Assembly: GCA_036971615.1 (NCBI GenBank)
Contig: JAYKKR010000008.1
Location: 930,001 to 994,000, forward strand
Direction: 5' to 3'
DNA: 64,000 nt
Origin: Amyloporia xantha
Lineage: Eukaryota > Basidiomycota > Agaricomycetes > Polyporales > Adustoporiaceae
How positions within the stretch are numbered: position 1 is the first letter of the stretch; every line of letters starts with the position of its first letter. Position numbers and translations under genes: made by a program. This document shows, piece by piece, positions 38,595-51,399 of the stretch. The notes beneath the pieces are model-generated. The model was not told the DNA's origin. It ran no database searches and saw only the letters and a list, made by a program, of their open reading frames with translations.

Positions 38595-41500
38595 TAGAGG
38601 CTGACGTGGAATAGTTCTCGGGACCTCATTTCTTGGTAAGTCTTAAACACCTCACACATGCGCCATCTAATCTGCCTGGCCAGGTATATATTTGTTCTGT
38701 TCTCGTGTGTCTTCGTATAAGAATTGTTCACTGTGCTTCACGCGTGGAGAAGCCCCGCTGATTATAAGCATAATTTATTCTATTGTCCTGAAAACGATGC
38801 GAATGTTCCTTTATACACAGAACACGCTGGACCTCCACAACTTCGATGCAGTCGCTCAAAGCTTAGCAGTCCATTCCTCGTTATGAAGCATTTCATTCCG
38901 CTGCGGAAGGCGAGAGGTCTATCATCGTCTGCGCGATATTTGCGGATAGGAGGAGCTCCTTTCCTCAAATACTTCCGATTGTTATTAGGTGTTACTTCCG
39001 CGGCAGAGAGCGCATGAGATATCTGACACCCGCCCAACACGAAAGGAGACGATTCGCGTAATTATCTTCACCATGCTCCCTAAACAGATTCTACCAGAGT
39101 TTAAGCCTTGGAATTGTTACTGTGGCACCTGCAGGCGGCCATGATTGATATCGTCTCCGAGGTTCACCACTTGAGTTCGACAAATGGATCTATAGGATTT
39201 GTTTGTAAGGCCGTGTCGACGAGTCTGTATACGTTCAATAAGATTTTGACTGTTGGCTATCGTTCTGGCGCGCCGCAGAAGCATGTTCGTTGGTGTTCTG
39301 GTCGGCACCCGTGTCGTGTTTTGCTCAGACATGCTTTACTCAGAGATGCTTTCCAGATATTCCGATGTAGTCCAGGCCATCATACATAAGTCCCTCGTAG
39401 GCAGACTCAAAATTGTAACATTACAGAGGGAAGAAAGGACAGTAACAATAGATTTACCAACTTCTCCGGTGTACGATTGAACGACAACTTGAAGTAGTAG
39501 CAGGATTTTTGAAGTTCCCCACAGATACGATAGGACATACAGGTCGACGGGCGTTGAAGGGGGCAGACGGCCTTGACAAACGTACAATGCGGATATTACA
39601 GAAAGCAAGTTAGGTATATCTGCGTCGTCCTTACGTCGCCATAGTCAGCACAGGATACGACCACACGGGTGTGTGTGGCCCAGATATTCTGTTAGCTTCT
39701 CGGGATCTTGACGAGCTGATTAGAAGGGGGTGTTGGCAGACAGCAGGCAGGGTCTGAGATATGAGGAGCAAGAGGCTGAGGATGATGTGTCCAGGGGAGG
39801 ATTAGTGGATTAAACGATGCTGAGACATTATCAGTTACAATGAAGCACGGAATTCGTAATCGTGGTGAGAGCGCGACAGCGAACGCAGATAGTGTGATGA
39901 CGAGGACCATGCAGCTTGCGAACGGCCCTATGGCTTCCAAGCTATGGGTATCCGGTGTTGAAGATCCGCAGCCCCCGAGGAGCACGCCACGGTCACCTCG
40001 GTTTCAATGGCCTGGAGCTCAGTAAATCTACATTATTGATATAAGGCAGATCCTAGGATGGGGATGCAAGCGTCTTGGTCGCACCTGTTTCAGCACCTGC
40101 GACGTTTTGCCCGTGTGTTCCAGTGGCGGATCTGCCGCGAGCGTGTCTGAATAAAGTGGACACAGAGCCTAGACCTGCAATATTATAAGCGATTTCTCAG
40201 CTACGAGAAGCGTCCGAGATCGCGCTCGGACAGGCTGAGGCCTCTGCAGATCTGCGCGCGGAAGAGGCCCATGCGGGGCTGATCAAAATTCGTAACAATC
40301 TAAAAAGAGAATAACATGAATGCGGAGAAGACGCGGAACGGGCCGCAGTTGAAGCAGTGGGCGCCTAGTATAGCGGACTAATGAGATCCTACGCAGTATT
40401 GACTGCGATATCGAGCCTCATCCTCATGCATCGAGGCACAAATGTGGTAGAATGCACAATGCAGAATCACGCCCCGTACAGAGTCACAGCGGGCAGCAGG
40501 ATCTAGATTGCCAAGGTACCTCGAGCAGGCGGTAAGGCCTTGTTGGCAGTCGTCGACCCTCGGAGAAGTTGGTCCTTCTCCTGCACAGAAGAATGCAACG
40601 TACTTGGTGAGTCCAAGGCCATGACGAAGTGGGCAAGGTTCAAGAGGTATGGCCGCCTAGTAGACTTGTCGAGCTCATGACAAGTCGGCAGCTGCGTAGC
40701 GGATGTGGGGGTTGAACGAACGCTGAACATTGAACATTGAGATATAATGCATGATAGCGTATGTTGCAGGGGGAAGACGTAGCAAGCAAGCAGCAAAGTA
40801 CAACAAGGATAGCCAGAATACTTTATGGAGGGCAGCGAGTCAAGCCTTGTCTCCCGTAGGCAGACCTAAAATAGCGCCCTTTTGAGAGTGAGGGAGGGAC
40901 GGTCGCTATAAAAGTCAAGCCGTGATGGCGCTCCTAGGACCTAGCGTGCACGGTCCTGCACGGTCCCTTCCTAACCTCGCGGCGCTTCTGGAGGCCGACG
41001 CTACTTTGCAGCCTGCGTATGTACTCTACGCTGGTGTTTTTCCTACTCTTGGCTCTCCTGCATCTGTCGACGTTCCGACTGTCGGTCTTTGCAGAGCGCT
41101 CGGTCTCCGAGTCAGCGACAGATTGTCGCCTCCCGATGCTCGATCTGCCACTGGGAGGCGCTATTCTTGTAGATGGTCTGAACTCCGGGAAACTGCATCG
41201 TATACAGAGGGTGACTGCAGCTGCGAGAATATCGTCTTGTTAGCTTCGAATGTGAGGGCTTCCTCATGAATTATAGCAGGATGGAATCGGTTCACCTTCG
41301 GTCTTCCAATTGGGGTGTGACGAGATTAGACGTCTCACCCCTACTCAATACGCCCTGTCCTATTTGCCCCGTGGGACTGGTCCAGGCCTCACAGATGAAG
41401 TGACTACGTCGTTTGTCTACCCACTGCTTGATTGCGCTCTCTCGTACATTCGTCCTCCTTGAAACATGATCCGAATACTCTGCCTTTCTCTGTCTTCGCT

Positions 41501-42433
41501 TCCTACGAAGATATCCCACTGTCTCCCAGGGTACCGCTCAACCGCTAAAGAATAAGCAACAGGTGACCTGCATTTGGTGTGTGAGTTCCCCACGAGCGGC
41601 CAAGCCGTCGCATTCACGCACTTGCTGTTTGTATTAGACCGGAATTCTGGTGGAAGTTGTGCTCATTCGGTCAGCGTTTTTCTGATCTGTCGCGCCGAAG
41701 ATTCATTTCGCCCTTCATCGCAGTAATATGCCTGACTTTAAAGGTCAGCGCCCGACGCCGCCGGAAGCTACTAGTGGCGTTGAGCACACACTCGGTACTT
41801 CTCTTCTGTGTATGCCGAGAAACGCTGATTTTTATGCTTACGGCCATAACGCCCCTTCCTTGAGCAAGATTTGTTGCTTCTCCCTCATCTTGTCTTAAAA
41901 TCGCCGGAAAGCGCGCAATGATGATCATTCCCTGCCATCTTTCCAAAGATCTTTCTGCAGTGAAATCCGGTCGCAAATTTTCAGAGCTAGGCTCAGTTGT
42001 GTCACAGACCGGTGGTGTCAAGATCTGGTCCTACACACCGTAGCGTTAATTTCCTGTTACAGCATGTACGAAGGACATGACACGCAAGGAGTTTTTCGAA
42101 CGCTCAAGCCGTGGCATCTCCTTCTGCGGCGGCAGCTCCGGCAGGACGCTTGAAAGAACTCAGTCCTCAGGCTACATTGATCACAGATGACGCGCCTTGC
42201 GTTGATATCATGATGGCAAGCATTGCCTTGTGAAAATCCCTCTGTAGTTGATTCTCCGATAGGAATATCAAGGGTTTGCTTCCGTTGTTCTGTACATAGA
42301 TTTACTGATGGGGTGCCGCGGACATTTTTTGCTGTCAGCCCGTGTTCCGCGTCTCGACGAGTATATAAGAAGACCACCCCTACGTCTGGAAGTTCTCGCG
42401 TCTCTCTCCGAACACTGGCAGGGTCATCAATTA
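38595..42433. other. Intergenic with DUF6533 flank repeats
   Basis: 38.6-39.26 kb is the 3' flank repeat of copy 6 and the outer end of the right arm. 39.7-41.3 kb contains diverged relatives of the 5-6 kb and 10.2-10.8 kb intergenic blocks, in a mixture of similarities. 41.4-42.4 kb is the upstream region of copy 7. No gene supported. Confidence 0.4.
42362..42369 (+). promoter_or_regulatory. TATA-like box of DUF6533 copy 7
   Basis: TATATAAG 72 nt upstream of the start at 42434, in the same context as copies 2 and 5. Confidence 0.5.
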
Positions 42434-44239
42434 TGTCCGACACCTCAGTGTTGCCAGCCACGGCGGCCATGACATTTGTCCAAAATATGTGCGTCCAATG
42501 GTTCAGGGGTCAGGGTTTATCTAATGTTTATGTCACTGTCCAGCTTGATAACAAATTACCTACTAATCGTAATCAGTGGTAAATGCCTCTACATATCTGA
42601 TATTTGATGGTCGGTAGCTAACTTATAATGGTGTTCTCATAGCGGTAATCATGTATGATCACCTCCTCAATATTGGGGACGAGGTTGAGTTGATTTGGAC
42701 TCACAAATCGACTTCCTCGATCTTGCTTTCCCTAAATCGACTGGTCTTGACTTCTTCTATTATCATGAAAATCCTAATGTTTCTTCCGGTTGGCAATGGC
42801 CCGGTATGAAGCTTGAATCTTTGTGGATCTCTTGCTACTAACTGTTGCTCCATCCATTCGCTATAAAGAGGTCCGTACTGATCAATTGTTGTTGTTGTTG
42901 CAATGGCTCACATTTCGTTGGCCAGCTGCTCAGCTATCAATCGCACTTATAATGTCGTCTACATGATGTCTCTATGTTTATCTGCTGGTGGGTCTTCGGG
43001 GCATTGTTGGTTTAGTATACTGATCGTCTTGACGTCTTGAGGAAGTGGTTGCAGCCCTTCGTGTACATGCGGTGAGCAGGAGTAACTGGTGGCTGGTCGT
43101 CCCCACGCTGGCATTGGGGCTGGTACCTGTCGGCACCAATGTTGTTTGTATCATTTCTCCTGATATTGTGAAATATGTTAACTCTGCTGAATGACCACTC
43201 TGACAGTTTCTGTCTAGTCGGACAGTGTATCTTCAATTTTCCATCACTCTCAGTGATGTCACTCAAACAGGAGATTGGTGTGTCGGAGTATCGAACATTC
43301 CATACCCAACTTTCCCGGAGTACTTTCTTGGCAATTGTCTTCTTTGATAACGACGACTGACACTACGGTTCAATACTTCATAGATGTAAGTTGATGCTAG
43401 ATCATCATTGCTGGCCTTCGAGACTGACTGACGGTTCACCCTAGTGTTGTTTCTCACAATTGGATCTATGATAACATCGGTTATTCTGGTTGTCATTGCA
43501 ACCTGGTGGTACATGTCGCACTTGATCCGTCCGGCCTTCACAGGATCCTGGAACCTCAAGTCCACGCTATCAAGGGTAATGCTCGAAGACAGTGAGATGC
43601 ATAATTCTTGCTTGTAATAGAAATTGATCACGGATGATTGCTCTTCCATGAAGGCACTCTATATTTTGTGTAAGGATCATAGCGAGTGATTTTTTGTGTA
43701 CATTAGGCTCATACTTTGTGCAGAGTGCTGACATTGCTCAATATTGCGGATATTGTTGTATTCACAACCAACAGCGTACGTTGACCACAATGATATGCGC
43801 TGTGCGAAGCTCATAGATGACTTAACACAGGAGACTCCGGAACCTTCATATTCCTTCTCCCCGTCCGTTCCTCACCGAAATCACTCTTCCCAACTAACCC
43901 AGGGCCAACAGGATTTCACCCATACTCACCTCTCATTTCCTTTTACACATCCGCAAAGCTGCGGATCGTAACGTGGATATTGGATCTCAAACACCGTCGT
44001 TCGTTCGGTCAGATGATATCGTGCCAACGTGCCAGTCTTGGATATCTAGTATCGAATTTGCACCCAATATTGCAGTCTCATCTAGCGAACAAGACGCAGA
44101 TGAGGATGACATATCTGCAGACTTTGCGGATGATGAGGAACATGTGCAGGAAGACGTGATTGAACTCGAAGTGCTAGGCGGAGAACTACATCACATGGAG
44201 CACACCGGTGCGAAGTCATGTCGGAGGATGTTGGTATAG
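42434..44239 (+). CDS. DUF6533 domain membrane protein, copy 7
   Basis: Exons 42434-42489, 42544-42578, 42643-42803, 42869-42870, 42926-42987, 43046-43143, 43207-43319, 43384-43385, 43445-43591, 43654-43669, 43724-43775, 43831-43862 and 43912-44239; 367 aa in one frame. The core reads AVIMYDHLLNIGDEVELIW with LLSLNRLVL; SCSAINRTYNVVYMMSLCLS follows microexon 1; the C-terminal exon starts ISPILTSHFLLHIRKAADRN and ends in a shorter acidic tail. It is closest to copies 2 and 5. Exon 10 begins with Ser instead of the usual Gly because exon 9 ends in A at the donor. It stands alone outside the inverted arms. Confidence 0.8.
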
Positions 44240-46505
44240 GAATAAGAGGACCTCATTTCTTGGTACGTCCTTGATGTCTCGCACATGCATCGACTGATTT
44301 GGCTGGCCCAGGCGTATAACTGTTCTGTTCTCATAAATTATCGTATATTCTTGATAATTATTTGCTTAGTTCGTTGTCTCGTAAATAAGGCGAATGTGCC
44401 TCTACGCAGACGCAGAGCACACTGGACCTTCACAACTTCGACGCAGTCGCTGCCTCAAATTTATATCTTAGCAGTCTTCCGCTTCATATAAAGCATTCCA
44501 TTCGACGGCGAGAGGTCTGTTAGTGTCTGCGCGATACTTGTAGAAAGCAGGAACTTCCTTACACAGAGACTTCCGATTGTTATCAGGTATTACTTCTATG
44601 ATAAGAGGGTGTATGATTGCTCCAATACATTTCACATAAACTACTTTGCTATACTCGCTAGATGGATTCTTCAGTCGTACATGCCACATTGCGATCGTCT
44701 CCGAAAGTCTGTCTGCGCATGATGAGGGAGGGGCTACTGTAACACCGTTCGCTTGCTGCAACGGCAGCGCGGATCCGTGTTGCAGGAACATTCGTTGGTT
44801 CGGCAGGATTTCAACAAGCTGATCAGCAGGGTGAGTAAGAAGCATTGTCGGACGGCATGCATGCCAGTGGTCTGCTAATTTTGAGGAGCAAGTAGGCGAA
44901 GGAGGACACGGCTAGGAGAGGATTCGTGGATTGAGGAATGCGGCGGCACCATCGAACGGAATGACGCTAGCGCACGGCCATAGTGCTACGGCGAGAACGA
45001 TACGACTTGCGAATAACCGGAAATGTTGAAGGCATGGGTATTCGATATCGAGGGCCCACGGTCTCTGAGGAGGAGCCTGCCACAGTCATACTCGGTGTAA
45101 ACGGTCCATAGCTCGAAGAATTCGCATCACAGGCGTTAGCACATTCCTGTTAAGTGAGCTCAAGCGTCTCCGCCTCTTCCAGTATCTGTGACTTTATGGG
45201 CGCGTGTCTGCGGCGGATCTGCTGTCTGATTGCGCTCGAGGAGGCCGAACACCCTGCAGTTCTGCTTGTAGGAGGCTCGTCCTAGGCTGATTAGGGTTTG
45301 TAATAAGCAAGAGAGGAAAATGCGAGAAGACGTAGCACAGGCCCCAGTTAAATCGTCCCTGAACGAGGGCTGGAGCGAGCGCTTGGCATTAGCGGACGTC
45401 GATTCCGTGACGTAGGGTCTATGCATTTTATAACGAACACGGCGATAGAAGGAGTGCGGGACTGTACAGTTTCGCTCACTCGCCAGGAAGCGCGAACTCA
45501 TAGAGACATAGATCGAGTGGCAAGTCCTCGTACCAGCTGTCGAGACGCGTGTCTTTCCCTCTTTCCCTGCTCCAAGGAACATAGAACGGCATGGAGGAAT
45601 ACAGCGTCGTTCGTGGAGTCTTTGAGGATGTATGCAAGCCGGAGGAGGGCAAGATTCTGGAGGGGTGGCCGTCCCAAATTTGTCAGGCGCGCAATATCGC
45701 AATAAGTCACTGGCAGGTGCATGTTAAAATAGTCTGGGGCAATAAGCAGCGGCGAAAAAAACGCGAATGCTTGCCAACTTTCGAAGAGGATAATGTGCCG
45801 CCATGCCCTGCGTCGACGTTCCGCGAGGGCCGGTGCGTACCAAGTCTTTTCCCAACGTTGAACGTAGCTCCATCACAGGACCGACGACCAGCTCTCCACC
45901 GACTCGCTCCAGACCTCCTTTGTAGACATCAGATAATGCGACTCTCGCACTGGCAGACGCTGCTCGACAAGCGCGAGCGTGCCATATGCGTGAGACTGTC
46001 GGCGTCCTTGCGCGCAAGGTCAACCCGCAGAGTTCAGAGAAGGGATGTCATCCCCTGCACGACCGCTTCGACCATCACGACCGCTATCTCCTTCGCAGTG
46101 AATGCCACGCCTGCGCAGGCCTGCGCTACTCCCTGCGCCGCCCTCCGCTGATACCGCTGGCGTCTCCGTCGTGTTGATTCCTACGTCTGAGTCTGTGGTC
46201 TTGCGTTGGCGCGGGACAGGGTGATGCACTGTAGCCATTGTTTATCATACCGCCGATAGGGTTGGGCTAGGAAGGCTAGTTATCGCGGTTGTGGTCCATC
46301 ACGCGCCAGTAGTCGATCTATGAGAGACCTTCGATTCGTCGAAGCCGGAGGGCCGGTAACAATTCCCGATATGGCCTCCAAGTGGCCGGAAATGGAATCC
46401 ATTGATAGCCGCCGCCAACCGCACTTCAACGCTCTCGTCGACCACCAATACTTGTCCATTCTTGCGCACTCGTAGACTCTCCCGTTATACACGCTCGTTT
46501 GCTCC
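44240..46505. other. Intergenic upstream of the first DUF6697 gene
   Basis: 44.25-44.6 kb is the DUF6533 3' flank repeat. 45.4-46.4 kb is repeated directly at 52.4-53.4 kb (first tandem unit), including a minus-strand frame beginning MHLPVTYCDIARLTNLGRPP that has partial relatives elsewhere in the window but no stable coding pattern. A relic of the CBM gene is annotated separately. Confidence 0.4.
46030..46220 (-). pseudogene. Relic of the CBM gene tail
   Basis: On the minus strand the bases encode TETPAVSAEGGAGSSAGL and then, in a shifted frame, VAFTAKEIAVVMVEAVVQGM. These line up with the linker of the intact CBM gene (TTEQPAAPAKSSTGSIAG, ASAAQETAVAMVEAIAPG). Frames are broken and flanking exons are not visible. 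It sits 5' of the first DUF6697 copy. Confidence 0.6.
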
Positions 46506-47974
46506 ATGCAGGCCACTACTTCTCAGAAACAGCATCTCAAGATACACGACTCCCGCGACTGGGATGACTCGGAGGAGTCGAAGAAACCCATTTTGAACGC
46601 CCTTCGTGCACAAGCATTTAGGTGGCCGAGGGGCCCGGATATCGATGACGAAAAGGCCGACGTCAAGCTGCAGCCATCAACCATGAAAAGGAGACTGCGT
46701 GCGGAGGTCTGTGTTCCCTCTCTCAAGGAGGTCAGGCGATGTCAGCACATTGCAAGGGAGAACGCCCGCGCTCGGGAGCAGACAGGTACGAGTTTCACCC
46801 CGCGTTTTAGTAGCATGAAGATGATATCATATTGTTGTCCTATGACAGTATTGAATGCCAATGTCAAGGACGAGCCCATAGACGTTGAGCTATTTGAGCC
46901 TGTCAAGGCGGAAGTTCTGTCAGACGAAGTGCTCATTCAAAAAATGGAAAGCGTAAGTCTTCTCAAAAATAATTAGCTCAGGAAGAACAAATTGTCTGCA
47001 TCCATAGTTATTAATGAGCTTTTACCCAGGATCAGGTTGTCATCAAGAAAGACGCACGGTTTGACTACAAGGTGGTAACAGACTGGCTCCGAGCAGCCGG
47101 CCTCGATACGGTGTATCCCGTCGATCTCGATGAGGAGACGCTAAACTTCACGTTCAAGCGTGAATACCTCCACAATCTCTACGGGGGTGGTGCAGTATCC
47201 ACGTTCCCCACTGTCCAAAAGGAGAAATACGAGATGCACGGAATTAATGACTTTATGTGCCTTGTGTTAGATTGGAATCCTAACGCACCGGTGAATGCTG
47301 GTGTTCCTGGGTTGTTTTGCTCTGAAGGGAGAGCATCGAGTGGCTTTCGAGAGATACGGAGGGTGATTGTCAGAGTCCGAGACAAACCTCCGGCGATGTG
47401 GAAGTATGTTGGACAATATAAGCATTATCCGTCGGAGTCACTCACGGTCGAGGAGTTCGCCCAACAAGCACCACGGGTGAGTGCCTATGCAATGGTCCTG
47501 GAAAATGTTTCCGTTCTTTGAAACCGATTCCACTTTTTTGGATTCATTTTTAGGTGCGTCGAGGATGGTCACAGGACATGCTGACACATAGCTGGGGCGA
47601 GTCAATTTGCGCAAGGGTGTATCTGCGCCGTGAGCTTGGCCGTGAGCCTTCGGCCAAAGAAGTCAAAGAGATTGTTGAAGACAGAGATAGCCTACGCACA
47701 GCGCGGGAGCATCTGACTTGGCATGACATCTGTGCTGCGTATGATAGCGGACAAGAGGTACTGTGCTATTTCTCAACCTCACAATATCGTATTTGAAACA
47801 CCTGGAATAATGCAGGAGATCGGGATCTATTGCATGACATGTGTAGGATACGACATCGAGTTCCAGCGCACCCTTGCTTCGAATTATGATGCGTGGCTTG
47901 CACTGGACAAGGTCAAGAAGGAGGGGGGGAAGGGCAACATCAGGAAAAACGCATTTGGTACTAGGACACTCTAG
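46506..47974 (+). pseudogene. DUF6697 protein, first copy, 3' end replaced by a transposon
   Basis: Exons 46506-46785, 46849-46952, 47030-47476, 47554-47757 and 47816-47974 give 397 aa. The DUF6697 domain is complete: FTFKREYLHNLYGGGAVSTF, MWKYVGQYKHYPSESLTVEE, VRRGWSQDMLTHSWGESICA, LTWHDICAAYDSGQE and CVGYDIEFQRTL. After LDKVKKEGGKG the reading runs into a 3.2-kb element inserted at 47938, adds about a dozen foreign residues and stops at 47974. The displaced basic/acidic tail lies at 51160-51399. The intact sister at 53500-55198 has 466 aa. The protein may still fold, so the pseudogene label is cautious. DUF6697 has no assigned function. Confidence 0.75.
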
Positions 47975-49098
47975 GACTGTCCTAGAGCATCCTAGAGCAC
48001 TCAGAGTGCTCAGAGTGCCCAGAGTGCTCAGAGTGTCCCAGGTTGCCCTCAGACTAACCCCTTCTAGCTCAAATCTCTGAGAGCGTCACAGAGTACTCCC
48101 AGTATGTACCTAAGTTACTCTGACAGTACACTTAAAGACATATTTATTGCTCCCAGATCGTCACAGAATGTTCTTATTTAAGGACAGAGTATTGCAAAAT
48201 AAATATAATGTATTCATGTGTATTACACTAAAGCCTACTGTCTAGCATGTAGTATGAACCAGTACCGCATCCCGCATCCAATATTCCATTCACCACCACC
48301 ACCTACCACGTCAAGCAATTGAAGTAAGCAGCGGATTGAAGTAAGCAGCGGCATGGAAGATACGCACATGCCAACTACCTGCCAGGGGATATGTGCAAGC
48401 TGGTGGACACTGCAATCAGATACAGTCGTCAATCAATTGGACTCAGGCTCACCGTAATGTTCTAACAAGATGTGGATACAGCCATCAAGGTGGATGGCAC
48501 AAGACAGAGGGAGAGGGGAGGGCACATGGATAGAAGACAAGCTAATGAGAATCTAAGAAGGCGTACCAAACTCAGAAAATGAGACATAAATTGTAATTCA
48601 AACATGACTTACATAGGATGCATGTGTTCAGTGTCAGAAGCATTGTGGAGAACAGTAGCATGCCAAGTAGATGTCATATCTATTAAAGATAGTTGACACG
48701 TCAGAGTTTACCTTCAAGAGATAACTTGAAGTCGACTCACCTTTGATTGTCAGTTCACAACCATAGTGCTAGATACTGTTGATATTTGAATCAGAAACTG
48801 ATGTTAATGTTGTGTAGAAATAGATAGGAAAAGAAAGAAAATATTGACTTACCTGAGCATACAATGACCGGCAAACAGCTACACTTCATTCAGAGATGCC
48901 AGCACATCAGTGATACAGAACTGCTCAGAAAGAGGCAATAGCAAACTAGATGTGTATCAGAGATCAGAAAGAGAATAATTGAGTGAGCAGAAATGAACAG
49001 AAACAGTAAAGTGGCAGGGAGGAAGATGAAGCCAAGTGAGTGTTGTGGAAGAGACACGACAGTGAAAATGAGCGCTGAGCAGTCCCAATTTGGGCATG

Positions 49099-49116
49099 AG
49101 TCTGTCGCGACAGACT
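49099..49116. repeat. 18-bp perfect palindrome, core TGTCGCGACA
   Basis: AGTCTGTCGCGACAGACT is its own reverse complement. It lies inside the 3.2-kb element, shortly before a telomere-like TAGGGTTAGGGT (49127-49138) and 80 bp before a second palindrome with the same core. Confidence 0.85.
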
Positions 49117-49178
49117 GAGTCTGATCTAGGGTTAGGGTCGGTGTGGACTTGTGCACATTTGCACGTCTCTTCAGCCTG

Positions 49179-49196
49179 AGGCTGTCGCGACAGCCT
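49179..49196. repeat. 18-bp perfect palindrome, same core
   Basis: AGGCTGTCGCGACAGCCT, perfect palindrome sharing CTGTCGCGACAG with the one at 49099-49116. The outer arms differ by compensating changes, so the symmetry is kept while the sequence varies. Confidence 0.85.
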
Positions 49197-51159
49197 GCAC
49201 CTACACCACTCCTTCATTCAAACGCCCTGCCGCTCGTCTCGATCGCTGCTACTCATCGTCATTCCCCGCCGCTCGTCTCGTCTCCACTGCTGCCGCTCAT
49301 CTCGTCTCCACCGCCGCTGCTCGTCTCGTCTCATCTCGTCTTGCCCAGCCCCACCCCTGCCCTCCCGCCGTTTCCAGCTGCCTGAGGCGGCATGTACTCG
49401 CTCTCGCTGATGCTCCTGGTCTCCGTGCCCGCACCGCTCCCCGCCGTGTGTGTGCTCAACTTGAAGAGCAGCCGGATGTCATCCCCGAGCGTAGAGTCCG
49501 ACGCACCTCGCCGGTGGTCCCAGTCTCCGCGCCCACACCGCTCCCCGCTGAGCGCATGTTTGAGAGAAGAGCCGCTGCATGTCATCTCCCAGCGTAGAGC
49601 CCAAGAAGACGCTACTAGTATACCTCCCGATGCACCAGCACACCAGCGTGGCTTCATCGCCCTTGCCCTCGCCCTTACCGGCGCGGCTTCCTCATGCTCG
49701 CCCTTACCGGCGCGGCTTCCTCGCGCTCGCGCTCGACACCTTCCTCACCTTCCTCGCCTTCCTCGCCCTTGCCCTTACCAGTGCGGCTTCCTCTCCCTCT
49801 CCCTCGCCCTCGCCCTCTCCGACAACGCCTTCCTCGCCCTCTCCGACGATTCCTTTCTCGCCCTCGCCCTCGATGCCTTCGTCCGATGCCTTCGTCGCCT
49901 TCGTCGACCCCGCCATCGCCGTCTCCACCATCGCCGTCTCTGGCACCTGAGGAGTAGCACCAGCCCCGGCTGCGGCACCAGTGCTCCTGGTCTCTGCACC
50001 TGCACCGCTCCCCCCCGCGTGCATGCTCAAGAGCAGCCGCATGTCGTCCCCTGGCGTCGAGCCCGAGCAGATGCTGTGTCTCCCGATGCACCAGCTATTC
50101 GACATCCTTACGCCGTCGGCGGCTTCCGCGTAAGTCAGGCGTACGCACTCTTCCTCTACCACATCATGCCTGAGACTACCATCGCGATTCCTGTAACGTC
50201 AGAGGACCCAAAGCAGACAGAGGAGGAGAAAGAAGGGAGATGAGAAGCAGGGGGAGAATCTGGTGCGTTCATCCACTGTCTTTCCAGAAACGACACCTCA
50301 CCATCCATCTCGACACCTCGCTGTCCATCTCGACACCCTGCCGTCCGCTTCAGCGCTCCGCCGTTTGCCTGAACGCCTCTCCGTCCGTCTGAACACTCCA
50401 CTGTTCACTTCAACGCTCGACTAATGCCCCGCCGTCTGTATCGTCTGTTCAAGCTTGAGGGAGGAGGCAGGTGATGGAGAAATGGGAGCAGGATAGGAGG
50501 GAAGGGCCGCGAGGTAAGTACTACTACCATCCGCGTCGTCTGTGAGCACTAACTCAAACGACAGCACGAGGCGTAGGGAACGGGATCACGACGACGACCG
50601 CGACAAGCCTTCGCCCTCGCCCTCGCTTCGACACCTTCACCCTCGCCCTCGCCTTTGCCTCAATGCCTTCACCCTCGCCGTTGCTTCAACGCCCTCGCCC
50701 TCGCTGTTGCTTCGACACGACCTTCACAGGACATGTGGTCCTCCAACTACAACGTGCTCATCGTGGGCGCCGGCATCGCAGGTTCCGCCCTTGCTCACGC
50801 TTTTTCGTCTCTTGAGTGACCTAAGCTGCTTCAGATATGCTTGCTCGAGCACTCGATTGAGTGTCCAGTGACTGGCTGTGTCCTTGGTGTGCGAAGGACA
50901 ATGTATTGGATAATATGAGTACATTTTTGTTAATAATTGCACCAATTTATACGCATACAAAACAGTCTGGTAATATAACAGATTATAGAAGCAATCTATA
51001 GCCAGCCAAAGTGATCTCAGAGTGCACACTATGGTTAGAAACATCCCAGAGTATACCAGAGCAACTCAGAGACTCCGAAGCCACCCAGGACAGTCTGAGA
51101 GGCTCTGATTAAGTTACAAAGTCTCAGAGCATCTTGGAGAAAAAGTGTTTTTCCCGATG

Positions 51160-51399
51160 AAGGCGGGCCGTGCTAAGGGTAAGAAGCGAAAAGCCCCAGG
51201 TAAGGATAAAGAGAAGGCGGACGGTGGAAAGACAGGATCGAAAGGCAAGCAGGTGGAGGCAGAGGAGTCTTCAGGTTTGTCAAGTATTGAAGACTCGGAG
51301 CTTGAGGAGGTGCGGGACGATCCAGAGTCAGAGGATTCAGACATCCAGATATTGCGGTATAATCCTAGAGGGACTCGCTCGCGACCATGGGCCACCTAA
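51160..51399 (+). pseudogene. Displaced 3' tail of DUF6697 copy 1
   Basis: Eighty codons, open to a TAG at 51397, beginning KAGRAKGKKRKAPGKDKEK and ending RYNPRGTRSRPWAT. They match the last exon of the sister gene (KAGHAKAKKRKAPGKDKEK, RYNPRGTRSRPQAT) and directly follow the right end of the inserted element. No start codon or splice site of its own; intact reading suggests a recent insertion. Confidence 0.85.

Larger units (their letters stand above)
27900..39260. repeat. Right arm of the large inverted duplication
   Basis: Inverse copy of about 0.66-11.9 kb: truncated CBM gene, DUF6533 copies 5 and 6, and their flanks, in mirrored order. Long stretches next to the inner boundary match base for base or nearly so (for example 29.4-30.4 against 9.4-10.4 kb). 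The arms differ by a frameshift in copy 1, a nonsense change in the CBM copy, minisatellite length and scattered indels. Confidence 0.9.
47938..51159. mobile_element. 3.2-kb non-autonomous TIR element inserted in DUF6697 copy 1
   Basis: The left end reads CATCAGGAAAAACGC and the right end, reversed, CATCGGGAAAAACAC (13 of 15 identical). Removing 47938-51159 and one AA restores GGGCAAGGCGGGCC, exactly the sequence of the uninterrupted sister gene, so the duplication at the target is AA. Subterminal regions are rich in short repeats of the type CTCAGAGTG / CCTAGAGC on both sides. The interior has no recognisable transposase. 49.2-50.25 kb is CT-rich and produces long Ser/Pro/Leu-rich frames without coding character. 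The superfamily is not assigned. Confidence 0.85.

Noticed and set aside
49127..49138. Interstitial telomere or chromosome-fusion scar
   Set aside because: Only two TTAGGG-like units inside a mobile element; too short to claim a telomere remnant.
49392..50243. 283-codon Ser/Pro/Leu-rich frame and its overlapping frames on both strands
   Set aside because: All six frames are open because of CT-rich simple sequence inside the transposable element; no frame shows coding bias or a domain.
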